Source: Cryomorphaceae bacterium (GTDB lineage Bacteria > Bacteroidota > Bacteroidia > Flavobacteriales > Schleiferiaceae). Taken from it: a DNA stretch of 9,643 nucleotides. The notes under the pieces were generated by a model. It saw nothing but the letters and a program-made list of their open reading frames with translations. It made no database searches and was not told the DNA's origin. Where the stretch lies: assembly GCA_002685435.1 (NCBI GenBank), contig NYXD01000043.1, forward strand, positions 1 through 9,643. Reading direction: 5' to 3'. The position numbers were made by a program, and so were the translations under genes. Shown here piece by piece: positions 7,611 to 9,643 of this stretch (its first letter is position 1; each line of letters opens with the position of its first letter).

Positions 7611-8545
7611 TGAAATCAAAGGCGAATCTCTTTCTTATTGGCGCAGCGAAATCCGGTACTACTGCACTAGCCGCCACTTTGGCAAAACATCCTGCCATTG
7701 CATCACTACCCATTAAAGAGCCGTGTCATTTTAGTACAGACCTTCGTACACCCGCTTTTTCGCCCCAATACAATAGGCTAGTACAATGGGATGAAGCCGC
7801 GTATTTTAAAAGAGTACACCTTGACGATCGTCACATTGGATTTATAGAAAGCGAATTGAATTACCAGAAATTGGTAGATCATGCCATTGCTAAAAACCCT
7901 GATGTGAATTATGTTCTAGACGCGAGTACATCGTATTTGTACAGTGCAAAGGCGCCAGTCGAACTGCGTCATTACGCCCCCGAGGCAAAAATTGTACTGA
8001 TTTTACGCAACCCTATTGAACGTGCCTACAGCCATTACACCATGGCTTTGAAATATGGGATGGAGCAGGAGAGCCCCTTGCAGGCATTCAAACGTGAAGC
8101 AGAATTGAGCCCAGCGCATTGGGGACAGGATGAATGCTATTTAGAATTAGGCCAGTACGCAAAACAGTTGCAACGCTGGTTGGAATGTTTCCCGCTAGAC
8201 CAATTGCATGTCATTTGGTACGACGACTTTACTGCAGATCCGCAAAAGGCTACAGATGCGCTCATGAAATACCTGGACTTACCTACTTTTGTAATTCCGG
8301 AAACGGACCAATTAAATGTGGGCGCCGTTCCTAAATACGCAACCCTAAACAAATGGGCCATGCGAACATTAGGACCACTGCGCGAAAAATTACCGAAGTC
8401 CGTGGTGCGTTGGCTCAAGAAGAAAACTCAGGTAGCCGCCCCAGAATTGGACCCGGAAACACGAAGTTTTTTAGTAGAGGCTTTTAAAGAACAAATAGAA
8501 CAATTAACGACCTTAACCGGCAAAGATTTAAATCATTGGAAATAA
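7607..8545 (+). CDS. PAPS-dependent sulfotransferase
   Basis: This 312-residue protein transfers sulfate from PAPS to a hydroxyl or amino group, here most likely of a carbohydrate. The 5'-phosphosulfate loop is GAAKSGTT at 12-19, and the 3'-phosphate-binding motif is LRNPIERAYSHY at 133-144, with R134 and S142 as the expected ligands. KEPCHF at 37-42 resembles the KEPHFF motif of heparan sulfate sulfotransferases, whose Glu is proposed as general base. The C-terminal LTTLTGKDLNHWK is also family-like. There is no signal peptide or membrane anchor, so it should act in the cytoplasm before export. The ATG overlaps the flippase stop (ATGA), and a second ATG follows at once, so the start is ambiguous by one codon. 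The exact acceptor is unknown. Confidence 0.94.
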   Translation: MMKSKANLFLIGAAKSGTTALAATLAKHPAIASLPIKEPCHFSTDLRTPAFSPQYNRLVQWDEAAYFKRVHLDDRHIGFIESELNYQKLVDHAIAKNPDVNYVLDASTSYLYSAKAPVELRHYAPEAKIVLILRNPIERAYSHYTMALKYGMEQESPLQAFKREAELSPAHWGQDECYLELGQYAKQLQRWLECFPLDQLHVIWYDDFTADPQKATDALMKYLDLPTFVIPETDQLNVGAVPKYATLNKWAMRTLGPLREKLPKSVVRWLKKKTQVAAPELDPETRSFLVEAFKEQIEQLTTLTGKDLNHWK

Positions 8546-8551
8546 GAAGTT

Positions 8552-9559
8552 ATGGAATACAGTAGTGCAAATTTGATTGCGTTTTTCTACAAAAACCGAA
8601 AGCCCCTTTTAGGAATTCCTTTCCTTGCTATGGTTGTGGCGGTTGCCTTTAGTGGACCGAAGTTCATTAAACCCTTGTTTGAATCTCAGGTGATCCTGTT
8701 CCCGTCAACCACTAATTCTGTTTCTAAAGCACTTCTTCCTCAGTCAAACGGATACGGTGATGAGGATATCTTTGAGTACGGTGACGAGCAACAGGCAGAG
8801 CAACTCCTACAAATCCTTAATTCAGGTGAGATTAGAGACTCTGTAATTCAGAAGTTCGACCTCATGGCCCACTATGAGATCGATGAAGACACGAAATACC
8901 GCAGAACAAAACTCTTCAAGGAATACGCTGGTAAAATTGAATTTGCCCGTACCCAGTTCATGTCGGTTGAAATCAACGTTATGGACACCGATCCTCAGAT
9001 GGCAGCGGACATTGCCAACTACATTTCATTTTTAGTCGATAAAACCAAACGTAGAGTTTCTAGAAGTCGCGCAGAAATGGGCCTTAATATTGTTAAAAAC
9101 GAATACCACAGCTTACAAGGTGAAATCCAGAAGATGGAAGATAATATCACCGAGCTCCGTTACAAGGGCGTGCATGATTACGAAAGTCAAAGTGCCGTTT
9201 TCAATGAACAATACGCCATCGCATTGGCTGCAGGTGCATCATCAGGACGTATCAAAGCGCTCGAGCGTCGTCTCGATACGCTCGCAAAATATGGGGGTAA
9301 GTACGTGGCCATCCGAGATGAACTCCAGCTTTTAAAAGAAGAGGAAGTAAAATTGAAAACGAAATTCGATCAAGCGAAGGTCGATGTGAATCAAAACCTG
9401 CCGGCAACCTTTAAAGTAGATGCGGCTTTCCCAGCGGAGCGCAAATCGTATCCAAAGCGCAGCATTCTCATTCTTGCCGTAGGATTCGCGACCTTTATTA
9501 TGGTTGCATTTCTTCTGCTCGTTCGTGGGACATTGCAGGAATTAAAGAAGCAGGCCTAG
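8552..9559 (+). CDS. Wzz-like polysaccharide chain-length regulator
   Basis: This 335-residue protein has the layout of the Wzz / polysaccharide co-polymerase family: a short cytoplasmic N-terminus, a membrane helix at about 17-34, a large periplasmic part, and a second helix at about 303-325 with a short basic tail. The periplasmic part holds an acidic stretch (GDEDIFEYGDEQQAEQLLQIL, split at about 69-88) and coiled-coil-prone regions at about 170-205 and 235-280. The segment before the second helix contains Pro294 and Pro301, in keeping with the family's Pro-rich motif. No tyrosine-kinase domain follows, so it is not a fused autokinase. It lies 6 bases after the sulfotransferase and precedes a membrane protein, as expected for an export operon. 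The wzz name is not assigned because this is a family-level call. Confidence 0.9.
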   Translation: MEYSSANLIAFFYKNRKPLLGIPFLAMVVAVAFSGPKFIKPLFESQVILFPSTTNSVSKALLPQSNGYGDEDIFEYGDEQQAEQLLQILNSGEIRDSVIQKFDLMAHYEIDEDTKYRRTKLFKEYAGKIEFARTQFMSVEINVMDTDPQMAADIANYISFLVDKTKRRVSRSRAEMGLNIVKNEYHSLQGEIQKMEDNITELRYKGVHDYESQSAVFNEQYAIALAAGASSGRIKALERRLDTLAKYGGKYVAIRDELQLLKEEEVKLKTKFDQAKVDVNQNLPATFKVDAAFPAERKSYPKRSILILAVGFATFIMVAFLLLVRGTLQELKKQA

Positions 9560-9563
9560 AATT

Positions 9564-9643
9564 GTGCTAGATTCACTGCAGACCACTAAAAGGGCCAATT
9601 ACTGGCTCATCGGAATCACCCTTACGCTCGTAGCGTTGGGCGT
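9564..9643 (+). CDS. Start of a membrane protein, possibly O-antigen polymerase/ligase, cut by the window end
   Basis: Four bases after the Wzz-like gene, GTG at 9564 opens a frame that runs to the edge: 26 full codons with no stop. The peptide begins (M)LDSLQTTKRANYWLIG and continues with a hydrophobic stretch (ITLTLVALGV), consistent with the first membrane helix of a polytopic protein. The position suggests a Wzy polymerase or WaaL-type ligase, but too little is visible to tell. No ATG is available in this frame between the upstream in-frame stop (9543) and the edge, so GTG is the likely start, with ATT at 9561 as a remote option. Confidence 0.6.
   Translation, partial: MLDSLQTTKRANYWLIGITLTLVALG

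Noticed and set aside
1..9643. CRISPR arrays, tRNA or rRNA genes, insertion sequences, phage or toxin-antitoxin genes
   Set aside because: No regularly spaced direct repeats, no cloverleaf-like stretches in the short gaps, and no transposase or integrase motifs were seen on either strand.

Overview
The window looks like chromosomal DNA of a member of the Bacteroidota, most plausibly Flavobacteriales (a marine Cryomorphaceae/Schleiferiaceae-like organism would fit). This rests on era and der being adjacent, a large lipoprotein, a promoter of the TAnnTTTG type, mostly absent Shine-Dalgarno sequences, and a Wzz-like protein whose acidic GDED / YGDEQQAEQLLQIL stretch is of a kind I associate with this phylum. 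The genus cannot be fixed from sequence reading alone.

Layout. (1) Positions 1-2022, plus strand: the 3' part of era followed 2 bases later by complete der, two ribosome-assembly GTPases. (2) Positions 2023-6197, minus strand, read from right to left: a GT4-type glycosyltransferase, rnhB (RNase HII) overlapping it by ATGA, and after a 69-base gap an 807-residue lipoprotein of unknown function with a five-fold C-terminal repeat. Its stop codon abuts the der stop codon with no base between them. (3) Positions 6279-9643, plus strand: a tightly packed cell-surface polysaccharide operon with a Wzx-like flippase, a cytoplasmic PAPS-dependent sulfotransferase (ATGA overlap), a Wzz-like chain-length regulator, and the first 26 codons of a membrane protein cut by the window edge. 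An 81-base divergent region (6198-6278) separates the minus-strand and plus-strand groups.

How the genes may work together. Era and Der are housekeeping factors for 30S and 50S maturation. The glycosyltransferase, flippase, sulfotransferase and Wzz protein suggest a Wzx/Wzy-type pathway in which a lipid-linked oligosaccharide is built and perhaps sulfated in the cytoplasm, flipped, and polymerised to a controlled length. The product would be a sulfated exopolysaccharide, capsule or O-antigen.

There is no CRISPR array, tRNA, rRNA or insertion sequence that I can see, and no gene-free stretch above 300 bases. I see no clear evidence of an entirely new system. The most rewarding items are the unknown repeat lipoprotein, the clamp-binding-like tail of RNase HII, and the sulfotransferase inside the export operon.
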